The notes: generated by a model not told the origin, from the letters alone. A stretch of 64,000 bases of DNA from Cupriavidus cauae (GCF_008632125.1 NZ_VWRN01000015.1:1-64000), one strand, 5' to 3'; positions 51,956-61,178 are shown, numbered from the stretch's first letter. Numbers and translations: made by a program.

Positions 51956-53194
51956 TCAGCGCACCGCGGAGCCACCCGCGGGCGGTGCCTGGTCCGACTC
52001 GAAGTCCATCGTGTCCATATCGACATCGGACGCGACCGGCTTGCCGAACAGCTTCAGCCAGACGAAGCCCAGCACACCCGCGCTCAGCGACGCCAGCAGG
52101 ATCGCCATCTTCGAGGCATTGATCACGCCGGGCTCGCCGGTGAAGGCCAGGTTGGTGATGAAGATCGACATCGTGAAGCCGATGCCGCCCAGCAGGCCCG
52201 CGCCGAACACATGGCGCCAGCGCAGGTCCAGCGGCAGCTTGCAGATGCCGATGGCGACCGCCAGGAAGCTCACGATCGTGATGCCCAGCGGTTTGCCGAC
52301 CACCAGCCCGGCCAGGATGCCCAGGCTGTTCGACGAGGCCAGCTCCTGCGCCCAGTCGCTGCCGATCACGATGCCGGTGTTCGCCAGCGCGAAGATCGGC
52401 AGGATCACGAAGGCCACCGGCCGGTGCAGCACATGCTCGAGCCGATGCGACGGCGATGCCGCGTCGTCCTGTCGGGCGGAGAACGGAATCGCGAAGGCCA
52501 GCAGCACGCCGGCGATCGTCGCGTGCACGCCGGACTTCAGCATCAGGAACCACATCAGCGCGCCGCCCAGCAGATAGGGAATCAGCGACATCACGCGCAG
52601 CACGCGATTCAGGAACAGCAGCGCGCCGAACACCGCGAGGGCGCCGAGCAGGTAGACGAACGCCAGCTCGGCCGTGTAGAACAGCGCGATCACGATGATG
52701 GCGCCGAGGTCGTCCATCACGGCTAGCGCGGTCAGGAAGACCTTCAGCGAAGCCGGCACGCGGCTGCCGAGCAGCGCCAGCACGCCGAGCGCGAAGGCGA
52801 TGTCCGTCGCCATCGGAATGCCGATGCCAGCCTGCGTCGGGGTGCCGCCGTTGAATCCGAAGTGGATCAGTGCGGGAACGGCAATGCCGCCGGCCGCCGC
52901 GACGATGGGCAGCAGCGCATTGCGCAGGCTGGACAGCTCGCCGTTGTACAGCTCGCGTTCGAGTTCGAGGCCGATCAACAGGAAGAAGATCGCCATCAGC
53001 GCGTCATTGATCCAGTGCTCGACGCTAAGGCCGGCGACCTTCACATGCCACAGATGGAGGTACTGGTCGCCGATCGGCGAATTGGCCAATATCAGCGAAA
53101 TGACGGTGCAGACGATCAGCAGGATGCCACCCGCCTTCTCGGACTCGAAAAAGCGCTGGAAGGTATTGGAGAGTCTTCTTTGTACGATTGCCAT
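51956..53194 (-). CDS. nhaA: Na+/H+ antiporter NhaA
   Basis: 412 residues, twelve membrane helices. It exports Na+ or Li+ for two protons. The ion-binding Asp pair lies in LTALAVMDDLGAIIVIALFY (about residues 158-159); GIPMATDIAFALGVLALLG and the beta-hairpin-side HWINDALMAIFFLLIGLELE are hallmarks. The C-terminus carries a 25-residue acidic tail (DVDMDTMDFESDQAPPAG). ATG 53194 follows AGAGG. No NhaR-type gene is adjacent. Confidence 0.95.
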   Translation of the reverse strand: MAIVQRRLSNTFQRFFESEKAGGILLIVCTVISLILANSPIGDQYLHLWHVKVAGLSVEHWINDALMAIFFLLIGLELERELYNGELSSLRNALLPIVAAAGGIAVPALIHFGFNGGTPTQAGIGIPMATDIAFALGVLALLGSRVPASLKVFLTALAVMDDLGAIIVIALFYTAELAFVYLLGALAVFGALLFLNRVLRVMSLIPYLLGGALMWFLMLKSGVHATIAGVLLAFAIPFSARQDDAASPSHRLEHVLHRPVAFVILPIFALANTGIVIGSDWAQELASSNSLGILAGLVVGKPLGITIVSFLAVAIGICKLPLDLRWRHVFGAGLLGGIGFTMSIFITNLAFTGEPGVINASKMAILLASLSAGVLGFVWLKLFGKPVASDVDMDTMDFESDQAPPAGGSAVR

Positions 53195-53617
53195 GGGGCC
53201 TCTCTTGGGAGCTATACCGGGAGACATACCGGCAGATATGCCGGGATGGAAGCGAAGGGAATGGCGCGCGCGCAGGCGCCGCGGCTCCCGCGGCCGGGAG
53301 GCGCGGAGGGCGGCGTTGCGTGACAGCGCGTGGAAGCGGAGAGTCGACCAGTGAAATGGTCTGGATGAGGGTGGTGCATGCATCGGTCGCGGAAAAGCCG
53401 CGTGGCGGCCCGACCGACGCTGATCCTGCCACCCCGTGGGGTGAGCACCCGCGCGGAAGTATACCGGAACCCGATTGCCGGAACCGAATGGCCGGAACCG
53501 AATGGGCGGAACCGAATGGGCGGAACCGGATTTCCGGAAGCGGATTGCCGGAAGCGGATTTCCGGAAGCGGATTGCCGGAAAGGGGCGGCAGGAAGGCTG
53601 GAGCGTTGCCGAGGTGG
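53195..53617. other. 423-bp gap with a 14-bp tandem repeat (53464-53582)
   Basis: No gene was found. Eight copies of a 14-bp unit, CCGGAACCGAATGG changing gradually to CCGGAAGCGGATTG, lie at 53464-53582, just downstream of the EamA gene stop. The remainder (53195-53460) is the leader side of nhaA and holds two close CGGTATA/CGGGATGG-type short repeats but no clear riboswitch or terminator. Confidence 0.85.
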
Positions 53618-54514
53618 TCAGCTCCGCGTCGCAGCGGCGCTGGGCCGGCGCGCGAACGGCAGCCGCCATCCAAGCGTCATGCCGGCGGCCGCGATCAGGA
53701 TTGCCGCGGCGCCGGCCCATTGCGCCCAGTCCAGGCGCAACCCGAACGCCACCATGTCGACGACGATCGCCACCACCGGATAGATGAAGGACAGCGCCGC
53801 CGTCATCGCCGTCGACAGCTTCTGGATCGCGCCGTACAGCAGGATATAGACCAGCCCGGTATGAACGACGCCGATCGTCACCAGCATCGGCCACGAACCG
53901 TCATAAGCCGCGAGGTCCGACAGATTCGCGAACGGCGCCAGCATCGCCATGCCGACGCAGGCCTGGATCAGTGCGATCAGATGCGGCGGCACGCCCGACA
54001 GCCGCTTGGTAATGATGGCCGCCACCGCATAGAAGAACGCCGCGCCAAGCGCCAGCGCGATGCCCCCGAGATAGTCGGTCGCGCCATGCCCGTGATCCGG
54101 CTTGGCCTGCACGATCATCAGCACCCCCGCGAACGCGATCAGCAGCCAGGCCAGCTTGGTCAGCGTGATGCGCTCGGAAAACAGCAGCGCGCCCAATGCC
54201 ACCAGCATGAACGGTTGCGTGTTGTAGACCGCCGTCGCGATCGAAATGGACGCCCGCGGATAGGCCGCGAACAGCAGCAGCCAGTTCATCACGATGGCGA
54301 CGCCGCCCAGCGCCGCGAGCCCGAGCGTGCGCCAGGTCAGCTGCCGCAGCATGCCCAGCGCGCCGCAGATCGCGAGCAAGGTCAGTGCGCCGAACAGGCA
54401 GCGCCAGAACACCACGTCGCGGATCGGCTGTCCGGACTCGACCACGAACCAGCCGATGGTGCCGGACAACACCATCGACGCCGTCATTTCGGCAGTGCCG
54501 CGTAGGGAATTCAC
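53618..54514 (-). CDS. EamA-family (DMT) exporter, divergent from an Lrp regulator
   Basis: 298 residues, about ten helices in two EamA repeats. Typical segments: GVAIVMNWLLLFAAYPRASI, TAVYNTQPFMLVALGALLFS-ERIT and GVVHTGLVYILLYGAIQKLS. Divergent Lrp-EamA pairs commonly encode an amino acid exporter and its amino-acid-responsive activator, which is the most likely role here. The exact substrate is unknown. Confidence 0.88.
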   Translation of the reverse strand: MNSLRGTAEMTASMVLSGTIGWFVVESGQPIRDVVFWRCLFGALTLLAICGALGMLRQLTWRTLGLAALGGVAIVMNWLLLFAAYPRASISIATAVYNTQPFMLVALGALLFSERITLTKLAWLLIAFAGVLMIVQAKPDHGHGATDYLGGIALALGAAFFYAVAAIITKRLSGVPPHLIALIQACVGMAMLAPFANLSDLAAYDGSWPMLVTIGVVHTGLVYILLYGAIQKLSTAMTAALSFIYPVVAIVVDMVAFGLRLDWAQWAGAAAILIAAAGMTLGWRLPFARRPSAAATRS

Positions 54515-54649
54515 CGTCTTTCTCCTGAAGGCTCAATGGTGTTTAGAATCGCATGACAAGGGCGCGGATTCTATATCCTTTATTAGGTTTGATCGCCTCC
54601 TTTCCTGTATTTGGAAGGCATAACCCTTTTTTCCCTAAGGAATCAAAAA

Positions 54650-55099
54650 ATGCTCGACGATGTCGATCGGCGCATTCTTGCCGTGCTGGCCGAGGACGCC
54701 CGGATTTCACTGAAGGAACTGGCCGCTCGTGTCGGCCTGTCTTCGCCGAGCACTTCGGAACGGCTGAAACGCCTGGAAGAGCGCAAGGTGATTCGCGCCT
54801 TCACCATCGATATCGATCCCGCTGCGCTCGGCTATCCGCTGCAGGCGATCGTTCGCATCCGCCCGTTGCCCGGCAAGCTCCATATCGTGCAGAAGCTCAT
54901 TGCCGAAATTCCCGAGATTGGCGAATGCGACAAGGTGACCGGCGAGGATTGCTTTGTGGCCCGGCTGTATGTGCGATCGATCGAGGAACTGGATGGCCTG
55001 CTCGATCGCGTCGCGCAAATGGCGGAAACCAATACCTCGGTGGTCAAGGCCAAGGTGGTGCACAAGCGCGGCGCGCCGATCGGAGAGGCCGGCGACTAG
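54650..55099 (+). CDS. Lrp/AsnC-family transcriptional regulator
   Basis: 149 residues. The HTH (about 5-60) reads DDVDRRILAVLAEDARISLK-ELAARVGLSSPSTSERLKRL. The RAM ligand domain (about 70-145) reads YPLQAIVRIRPLPGKLHIVQ and GEDCFVARLYVRSIEELDGL. It is divergent from an EamA exporter and probably activates it when its amino acid ligand is abundant. ATG 54650 follows TAAGGAATC. Confidence 0.93.
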   Translation: MLDDVDRRILAVLAEDARISLKELAARVGLSSPSTSERLKRLEERKVIRAFTIDIDPAALGYPLQAIVRIRPLPGKLHIVQKLIAEIPEIGECDKVTGEDCFVARLYVRSIEELDGLLDRVAQMAETNTSVVKAKVVHKRGAPIGEAGD

Positions 55100-55242
55100 C
55101 GCCTCGTCGCTTGCGCGTCAGAACTGCATCGTGGAACGTGCGCGGAAAGCCTTGCCAAAATTCCGATCGACGGTACATTGTTGCGGGAAACCGGCCGGCC
55201 GGACCGTCCGGCAACAATCACCATCCGAGGTGGAGACAAGCG

Positions 55243-55860
55243 ATGCGTACCGTCAACGCGCAGTTCCTGTTCGATTTCGGCAGTCCCAACGCCTATCTCG
55301 CGCACAAGGTCATTCCGGACATTGAAGCGCGCACCGGCGTGACATTCGAATACGTTCCGATTCTGCTAGGCGGCCTGTTTCGGCTGACCGGCAATCGCTC
55401 GCCGGTGGAGGCGTTTGCCGGCATCAAGAACAAGCCGGAATATGGCCGTCTGGAAATGGAACGCTTCGTCAGGCGGCATGGCCTGACCGCATTTCGTATG
55501 AATCCCCACTTTCCGGTCAATACCCTGCAGATCATGCGAGGCGCGATCGCAGCGAGTCAGGATGGCGGCTTCACGCGTTATGTCGATGCGGTCTTCGGCG
55601 CGATGTGGGAGCGCGGATTGAAAATGGACGATCCGGCCGTGATCGAGGCCGCCTTGAACGAGGCCGGACTCGATGGCGCCCGCCTGCTCGAGGCGATCAA
55701 TCAGCCGGCCGTCAAGGAAACGCTGCTGGCCAATACGCAGCGCGCATTCGAGCGCGGGGCATTCGGCGCGCCGACTTTCTTCGTCGACGACGAGATCTTC
55801 TTCGGCAAGGACAGCCTGCGCGACGTCGAAGAGGAAATCGTGCGGGCGCGCGCCGCCTGA
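55243..55860 (+). CDS. DsbA-fold 2-hydroxychromene-2-carboxylate isomerase-like protein
   Basis: 205 residues of the DsbA/HCCA-isomerase (kappa GST) family. It opens QFLFDFGSPNAYLAHKVIPD, with Ser in place of the CxxC Cys, has FRMNPHFPVNTLQIMRGAIA in the middle, and ends with the cis-Pro segment GAFGAPTFFVDDEIFFGKDS. Such proteins isomerise aromatic-pathway intermediates with glutathione. It lies 41 bp before a nitronate monooxygenase gene and is probably co-transcribed with it. ATG 55243 follows GGTGGAG. Confidence 0.85.
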   Translation: MRTVNAQFLFDFGSPNAYLAHKVIPDIEARTGVTFEYVPILLGGLFRLTGNRSPVEAFAGIKNKPEYGRLEMERFVRRHGLTAFRMNPHFPVNTLQIMRGAIAASQDGGFTRYVDAVFGAMWERGLKMDDPAVIEAALNEAGLDGARLLEAINQPAVKETLLANTQRAFERGAFGAPTFFVDDEIFFGKDSLRDVEEEIVRARAA

Positions 55861-55901
55861 TTCGCGTTCGGTCATTCCACTCGTTCGGAGCCTTCCTGCC
55901 C

Positions 55902-56885
55902 ATGAAAACACGCATCACTGAACTGTTCGCGATCCGCTATCCGATCATCCAGGGCGGCATGCATTTCGTCGGCCTGGCCGATCTGGCGGCGGCCGTCTCC
56001 AATGCCGGCGGCCTGGGCATCATCACCGCGCTGACGCAGCGCACGCCCGAGCTGCTCGCCAAGGAAATCGCGCGTTGCCGCGAGATGACGGACCAGCCGT
56101 TCGGCGTCAATCTGACCTTTCTGCCGACGTTCTCGGAGCCGCCCTATGCGGAGTACATCGCCGCGATCGCCGAGGGCGGCGTGCGCATCGTCGAGACCGC
56201 GGGCCGCAGTCCCGAGCAGTACATGCCGGCCCTGAAGGCGGCCGGCATCAAGGTGATCCACAAATGCACGTCGGTGCGCCACGCGCTGAAGGCCGAGAGG
56301 ATCGGCTGCGATGCGGCCAGCGTGGACGGCTTCGAATGCGGCGGCCATCCGGGCGAGGACGACGTGCCCAACATGATCCTGCTGCCGCGGGCCGCCGAAA
56401 CACTGAAGATTCCGTTCGTCGCCTCCGGCGGCATGGCGGACGGCCGCAGCCTGGTGGCCGCGCTGGCGCTGGGTGCCGACGGCATCAATATGGGAACGCG
56501 CTTCCTGGCCACCGAGGAAGCGCCGGTGCATGTCAACGTCAAGCGGGCCATCGTCGGCGCGAGCGAACTCGATACGCGGCTGATCATGCGGGCGCTGCGC
56601 AATACCGAACGCGTGCTGAACAACGGCGGCGTCGAGCGGCTGCTGGAAATCGAACGCGAGAAGGGCGCCGATCTGAAGATCGCCGACATCTACGACCAGG
56701 TTGCGGGCATCTATCCGAAGGTGATGGTGGAGGGTGATGTCGAGGCCGGTGCATGGAGCTGCGGCATGGTTGCCGGCCTGATCCACGATATCCCGAGCGT
56801 CAAGACCCTGATCGACCGGATCGTCAGGGAAGCCGAGCAGCTGACGTTCGAGCGGCTGGCGGGGATGTTCGACGCGCGGCGTTGA
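55902..56885 (+). CDS. nitronate monooxygenase (NPD family flavoprotein)
   Basis: 327 residues, FMN TIM barrel. Motifs: IRYPIIQGGMHFVGLADLAA, SNAGGLGIITALT, PFGVNLTF, and the catalytic-His block GFECGGHPGEDDVPNMILLP, followed by VASGGMADGRSLVAALALGA-DGINMGTRFLAT. The family oxidises alkyl nitronates or acts as an enoyl reductase in some members. The substrate is not fixed. Confidence 0.88.
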   Translation: MKTRITELFAIRYPIIQGGMHFVGLADLAAAVSNAGGLGIITALTQRTPELLAKEIARCREMTDQPFGVNLTFLPTFSEPPYAEYIAAIAEGGVRIVETAGRSPEQYMPALKAAGIKVIHKCTSVRHALKAERIGCDAASVDGFECGGHPGEDDVPNMILLPRAAETLKIPFVASGGMADGRSLVAALALGADGINMGTRFLATEEAPVHVNVKRAIVGASELDTRLIMRALRNTERVLNNGGVERLLEIEREKGADLKIADIYDQVAGIYPKVMVEGDVEAGAWSCGMVAGLIHDIPSVKTLIDRIVREAEQLTFERLAGMFDARR

Positions 56886-56996
56886 GCGGTAAAACATGGG
56901 CGAGGCACGGTGCCTCGGTGCCATGCGGGGAAGCCGGGTGCCGGAAACGCGGAAAGCCGGAGCCCCGAGCCCCGAGTCCGGCGCCCGCAGCCCGCA

Positions 56997-57108
56997 GCCT
57001 GGAGCCTGGAGCCTGGAGCCTGGAGCCTGGAGCCTGGAGCCTGGAGCCTGGAGCCTGGAGCCGGATCCCGAGACCGGTGCCGGGTCCGGGTCCGGGTCCG
57101 GGTCCGGG
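56997..57108. repeat. two adjacent tandem repeats: 7-bp (about 9 copies) and 6-bp (about 4.5 copies)
   Basis: GCCTGGA repeats from 56997 to 57062, and GGGTCC repeats from about 57081 to 57108. They fill the gap between two convergent genes (nitronate monooxygenase and an SDR). There is no terminator-like hairpin besides them. Confidence 0.9.
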
Positions 57109-57124
57109 ACTGCCTGGAGTCAGA

Positions 57125-57853
57125 TCACCACGCCTCGATCCAGGGCCGCAGATCGAGCTCGTGCGTCCACGCGTCCCGCGGCTGCTGGTGCAGCATCCAG
57201 TAGGCGTCGGCGATATGCTCGGGATTCAGGATGCCGTCGCGATCCTTCAGCGCGTAGCGCTCGGGAAAGTTCTCGCGGATAAAGGCGGTGTCGATGGCGC
57301 CGTCGATGATCGGGTGCGCAACGTGAATGCCCTGCGGCCCCAGCTCCTTCGCCATCGATTGCGCCAGCGCGCGCAGGCCGTGCTTGGCGCCGGCAAACGC
57401 CGAGAATCCGGCGCGGCCGCGCAGGCTGGCCGTGGCTCCCGTGAAGAAAATCGAGCCGCGTCCGCGCGGCACCATCACGCGCGCCGTCTCGCGACCCATC
57501 AGGAAGCCCGCGAAGCAGGCCATCTCCCAGACCTTGAAGTAGACCCGGGCCGTCGTGTCGAGAACGTCGAAGCGGACGTTCGCGCCGATGTTGAACACCG
57601 CCACCTCGATCGGCGCGATGTCGGCCTCGATCCGCTGCACCAGGCTGGTCATTTCCTCTTCCTTGCGCGCGTCCGAGCCAAAGGCATGGGCAATGCCGCC
57701 TTCGGCTTCGATCCGCTGGACCAGCGGTGCCAGCTTGTCGGCGTTGCGCCGGGTCACGCAGGCGATATAGCCCTCGCGCGCAAAGCGCCGCGCGATCGCT
57801 CCGCCGGTCGCGTCGCCGGCACCGATGACGAGGATGGCCTTCCTTTGGCTCAT
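57125..57853 (-). CDS. SDR-family oxidoreductase with altered active site
   Basis: 242 residues. The Rossmann opening is KAILVIGAGDATGGAIARRF, a variant of TGxxxGxG. The catalytic region reads FFTGATASLRGRAGFSAFAG-AKHGLRALAQSMAKELG; where SDRs have YxxxK this has FAGAK, so the catalytic Tyr is Phe. The C-terminal GIHVAHPIIDGAIDTAFIRE segment is typical of this subfamily. ATG 57853 follows GGAGACACC. It may be a weak or non-classical reductase. Confidence 0.85.
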   Translation of the reverse strand: MSQRKAILVIGAGDATGGAIARRFAREGYIACVTRRNADKLAPLVQRIEAEGGIAHAFGSDARKEEEMTSLVQRIEADIAPIEVAVFNIGANVRFDVLDTTARVYFKVWEMACFAGFLMGRETARVMVPRGRGSIFFTGATASLRGRAGFSAFAGAKHGLRALAQSMAKELGPQGIHVAHPIIDGAIDTAFIRENFPERYALKDRDGILNPEHIADAYWMLHQQPRDAWTHELDLRPWIEAW

Positions 57854-58112
57854 GGTGTCTCCTTCGAATGGGGCGCTGCTTCGCCGGTCATCCGGCGGCA
57901 AGCCGATTGAGAATCTTCGCAACGCCAGACAGTGTCCGCGATTTCGCCGAATGCTGCCGAGCGAGCCATCGATGTGCCGCGCGATCGGGCGTTGATCGAT
58001 GCCGGTCCGCCGGGCGGCATGAAACGCAAAATGCGTGTCCTTCTGTGAAGCATCGAGAGCTCATGCGGAGGATGCTGTCGGCCTCGACACTCCTAAGTTA
58101 TCGGCTCCAACC
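57854..58112. other. gap with no recognised feature
   Basis: The 259 bp between the divergent SDR gene and the Rpn remnant were checked on both strands. No gene, clear promoter pair or repeat stood out. Confidence 0.5.
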
Positions 58113-58678
58113 ATGGTTCAGCTCGAAGACGCCAGCTACAAGCAGTTGTTTTCCTCTCCATCGATGGTTCGCAACCTGGTTTAAGGCTGAAATACCTGTT
58201 GCTGGATAGCGGACGCATCGGCAAGGCGCAACTGCGCGCGATGCGCAATCCGGTTGCCGTGCTGATGCAGCTGGAAGAGGCGGAAACCCAGCAGGAGGTC
58301 GGCGAGTTGATCGACAAACTCGCCGACATCGTGAAAGGCGACGAGGAGCTGCAGCGAATCTTCCTCAACGTGTTGCCGGGGCTCATTGGCCGGCGTAGTG
58401 GCAACACGCTGGACGTACCGGTGGTCAATGATCTTGTGGAGATGAAGATGAAACTAAGTCAGAGCTTCAAGGTGTGGGCGCATGAATATAAGGCGGCCGG
58501 ACGGCTGGAGGGCGAGGCCCGGATACTGCAGCGGCAACTTGCCACTCGCTTCGGAACGTTGCCAGAATATGCGGTAGCCAGGATTCAGGCCGCAACGGAG
58601 GAGCAGCTCGATCACTGGTCAACGCGATTGCTTCGCGCCGAAACCCTGGCCGAGGTATTCGAAGACGACCCAGCATGA
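58113..58678 (+). pseudogene. Rpn-family nuclease (PD-(D/E)XK / YhgA-like) with internal deletion
   Basis: A start at 58113 encodes MVQLEDASYKQLFSSPSMVR and then stops (TAA 58182). This is the family's N-terminus, where YKxLFSxPxMVRDLL is typical. Directly after it, in another frame, the sequence resumes at RLKYLLLDSGRIGKAQLRAM, which belongs far downstream in intact Rpn proteins, and goes on to 58678 through a DUF4351-like C-terminus (RLEGEARILQRQLATRFGTL-PEY). The PD-(D/E)XK nuclease core of about 100 or more residues is missing. It is a deletion remnant and cannot be an active nuclease. Confidence 0.75.
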
Positions 58679-58765
58679 CCGCCCGGCCCTTTCACAGAGG
58701 CCAACATCCAAAACGGCGCCGCCGTCCACCCGACCCGAACGACCGCGCCGATACCTCCCTCAACA

Positions 58766-59752
58766 TCAATCCGCCTGAATCCCGAACTCCTTGACGATCC
58801 GCGCGTAGCGGTTCGCGTCGGCCGCAATCAGCTTGCCGAGATTCGAAGCATCGCCGCCGACCGGGCTGATGCCGAAGGTCGCCATCTTCTCGACGATGTC
58901 CGGCATCTTCAGGATCTCGTTGATATGCCCGTTCAGCGTGCGTACCACGTCCGCGGGCATGCCCTTGGGGCCGAGGATCGCCTGCCACGCGCCGACTTCG
59001 ACGTCCTTGTAGCCCAGCTCGGCCAGCGTCGGCACGTTGGGCGCGAACGGCGAGCGCTTCGGGTCGGCCACGGCGATCGGCAGCAATCTACCGTTGCTCA
59101 CGTACTGGAACACCGCGCCATAGGTGGAATAGGTCATCGGCACCTGGCCGCCGAGCACGTCGACCACCGCCGGGGCGGTGCCCCGATACGGGACCTGCGC
59201 GATCCGCACGCCGGCCGCCTTGTTGAACAATTCCCCCAGGATATGCATCGGCGAGCCGTTGCCCGGCGAGGCATAGGTTTGCACCGTGCCGGCCTTGGCG
59301 CGCGCGACCAGATCGCTCATCTTGCTGATGCCGGTCGACTTGTTGACGACCACGAACAGCGACTGGCTGCCGGTCTGGATCACCGGCGTGAAGTCGCGCT
59401 GCACATCGTAGGCCGCGCCGGAGCCGGGTTTGAGAACGAGCGGGGCGAGCGCCACGGTGTTCGGCGCGGCCAGCAGCGTGTAGCCGTCCGGCGCCGCCTT
59501 GGCGACGTAGGCGCTGCCGATCGTGCCGGCGGCGCCGGTGCGGTTCTCGACGACGACCGACTGGTTCAGCCTGATCGCCAGCTTCTCCGCGATCATGCGG
59601 GCCAGCACGTCGGTATCTCCGCCGGCCGGATAGGCGACCACGATCGTGATCGGCTTGCTCGGATAGCCTTGGGCCTGCGCGGCGCCCGTGCCGAGCAGCG
59701 CGCTGGCCACGGCAACGGCGGCGAACAATTTGCGGGTGGTGGACTGCTTCAT
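58766..59752 (-). CDS. Bug/TctC-family periplasmic binding protein
   Basis: 328 residues with a signal peptide ending near GAAQAQG (about 28). YPSKPITIVVAYPAGGDTDV, VVENRTGAAGTIGSAYVAKA and PDGYTLLAAPN define the family. It starts 41 bp after the porin gene stop, so porin and binding protein form one operon from the promoter region near 61000. It probably captures the carboxylate substrate of the nearby Rieske oxygenase pathway after entry through the porin. Confidence 0.92.
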   Translation of the reverse strand: MKQSTTRKLFAAVAVASALLGTGAAQAQGYPSKPITIVVAYPAGGDTDVLARMIAEKLAIRLNQSVVVENRTGAAGTIGSAYVAKAAPDGYTLLAAPNTVALAPLVLKPGSGAAYDVQRDFTPVIQTGSQSLFVVVNKSTGISKMSDLVARAKAGTVQTYASPGNGSPMHILGELFNKAAGVRIAQVPYRGTAPAVVDVLGGQVPMTYSTYGAVFQYVSNGRLLPIAVADPKRSPFAPNVPTLAELGYKDVEVGAWQAILGPKGMPADVVRTLNGHINEILKMPDIVEKMATFGISPVGGDASNLGKLIAADANRYARIVKEFGIQAD

Positions 59753-59793
59753 GGTTCCTCCAGTTTTCTGCGCTCGGGGGCGATGGTCGGCGA

Positions 59794-60885
59794 TCAGAAC
59801 ACGTGCTTGATGCCCAGCATCGCGCCGAGCTGCGAGCCGCCGGGGCGGGTGTTCGAACCCGGCGATCCGCCGCTGACCGAAGTGGTCAGCGTGCCGTCGT
59901 TGTCGATGAAGCCCGCGGTCGCATAGACCATGGTCCGCTTCGAGAAGGCATACGAGCCGCGCAGCGCGTACAGCATCTGGTCGTTGTCGCTGTGGCGGTA
60001 CTTCAGGTAGTAGACCTGCCCGGCAAGCTGGAACGCCGGCGTGATGTCGTAGGCCAGGCCCGCGTACCACATGTCGCTGCGCGGGGTGGGGCTGGCCTCG
60101 TTGTCGCGGCGGATCAGGCCAGCGCCGGCCTTGACGCGGTCGAGCAGCACATAGCCGCCGACCGACACGCGGTCGTCGGTCAGGCTGCTGCTGGTCAGGC
60201 CCGCGAATGCACCGGGGCCGCCGCGCAGCGAATCGTAGGCGGCATGCACGCCCCAGGTCTTGGTCGCGTACTGGACCAGCGCCGACCAGGCGCGGCAGGC
60301 GCGCGCATCGGCGGGATTCTCGCCCGCGCAATTGGTCCCCGACGGGCTCGGGCCGGCATTGGCCGCATCGCGGCCGAAGCTGTACGAGGCGCCCACCGTC
60401 AGGCCGCCGAAGGTGCCCTTGTAGACCACGGCATTGTCGTGGCGCGTGTTGGGGATATAGCTGTCCAGCGAACCAGAGCCGTAGACGTTCGGCCCGAGGA
60501 TGTCCGAATCGAGGATCGCCCAGAACAGCATCGTGTACTGCCGGCCCAGCGAGATCTGGCCCCACGGACCGGACACGCCCACCCAGGCCTGACGGCCGAA
60601 CAGCCGGCCGCCCTGGTTCGCATTGCCCGTATCCGGGCCGAAGCCCGACTCCAGCACGAACAGGCCCTTTAGGCGGCCGCCCAGGTCCTCGGTGCCACGG
60701 ATGCCCCAGCGTGACGGCACCGTCGCCGTCAGATTGGGCATGCGGACGAGGCTGTCCTTGTTGGGGCCGACATTGTTCACGTACTCGATGCCGGTATCGA
60801 CCACGCCATACAGCGTGACCGATTGCGCGGCCGCCATCATCGGCACAGCGGCAAGCGCAGCCAGTGCGATCCGTCCAAATTTCAT
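59794..60885 (-). CDS. outer-membrane porin (OmpC/Omp32-type Gram-negative porin)
   Basis: 363 residues. A signal peptide (LAALAAVPMMAAA) is followed by SVTLYGVVDTGIEYVNNVGP, the standard start of betaproteobacterial general porins, then SRWGIRGTEDLGGRLKGLFV and GRQAWVGVSGPWGQISLGRQ. It ends in GIKHVF with the C-terminal Phe for barrel assembly. Such porins favour small anions. It shares an operon with a TctC protein and a palindromic operator with the catabolic genes on the other strand, so it is probably an inducible entry pore for the same substrate. Confidence 0.92.
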   Translation of the reverse strand: MKFGRIALAALAAVPMMAAAQSVTLYGVVDTGIEYVNNVGPNKDSLVRMPNLTATVPSRWGIRGTEDLGGRLKGLFVLESGFGPDTGNANQGGRLFGRQAWVGVSGPWGQISLGRQYTMLFWAILDSDILGPNVYGSGSLDSYIPNTRHDNAVVYKGTFGGLTVGASYSFGRDAANAGPSPSGTNCAGENPADARACRAWSALVQYATKTWGVHAAYDSLRGGPGAFAGLTSSSLTDDRVSVGGYVLLDRVKAGAGLIRRDNEASPTPRSDMWYAGLAYDITPAFQLAGQVYYLKYRHSDNDQMLYALRGSYAFSKRTMVYATAGFIDNDGTLTTSVSGGSPGSNTRPGGSQLGAMLGIKHVF

Positions 60886-60994
60886 TGCGATTCCTTCCCG
60901 TTTCCGTCTCGTGGTGGTTGCTGGCAGCCGCGTCGTCTCTGTGGCCGATCGCGTCCGCCCCCTTGTTGTGGTGGCAGTCATGATTGTCCGTTGC

Positions 60995-61029
60995 GTTTCA
61001 TATATAAAACGACGAATTACATAGGAAAC
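60995..61029. promoter_or_regulatory. 16-bp palindromic operator (site 1) and weaker companion, porin promoter
   Basis: GTTTCATATATAAAAC (60995-61010) matches the palindrome GTTYCATATATRRAAC. A weaker copy, GAATTACATAGGAAAC (61014-61029), starts 19 bp away, and pairs at two-helical-turn spacing are typical for IclR-type dimers-of-dimers. It lies about 110 bp upstream of the porin start. Confidence 0.6.
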
Positions 61030-61162
61030 GACAAGCGCAATATAGCGGGGGTTTTCGCTTGGGGCGGGCAGGGAATTCCCTAGCGCGGCGCTAGGTGTTT
61101 ACGCGGATCTTCAGCGGGTTTTCCGGGCGATATAGTCGGAAAGTTTTTACCGACGGACGTAG

Positions 61163-61178
61163 GTTTCATATATGGAAC
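61163..61178. promoter_or_regulatory. 16-bp palindromic operator (site 2), hydrolase start
   Basis: GTTTCATATATGGAAC is a near-perfect palindrome of the same motif. It overlaps the proposed hydrolase start codon ATG 61172, so a regulator bound here would block transcription or early translation of that gene. Confidence 0.6.

Noticed and set aside
53195..53330. Sodium or nhaA-type riboswitch upstream of nhaA
   Set aside because: Looked for a structured leader but found only short imperfect repeats; no confident fold.
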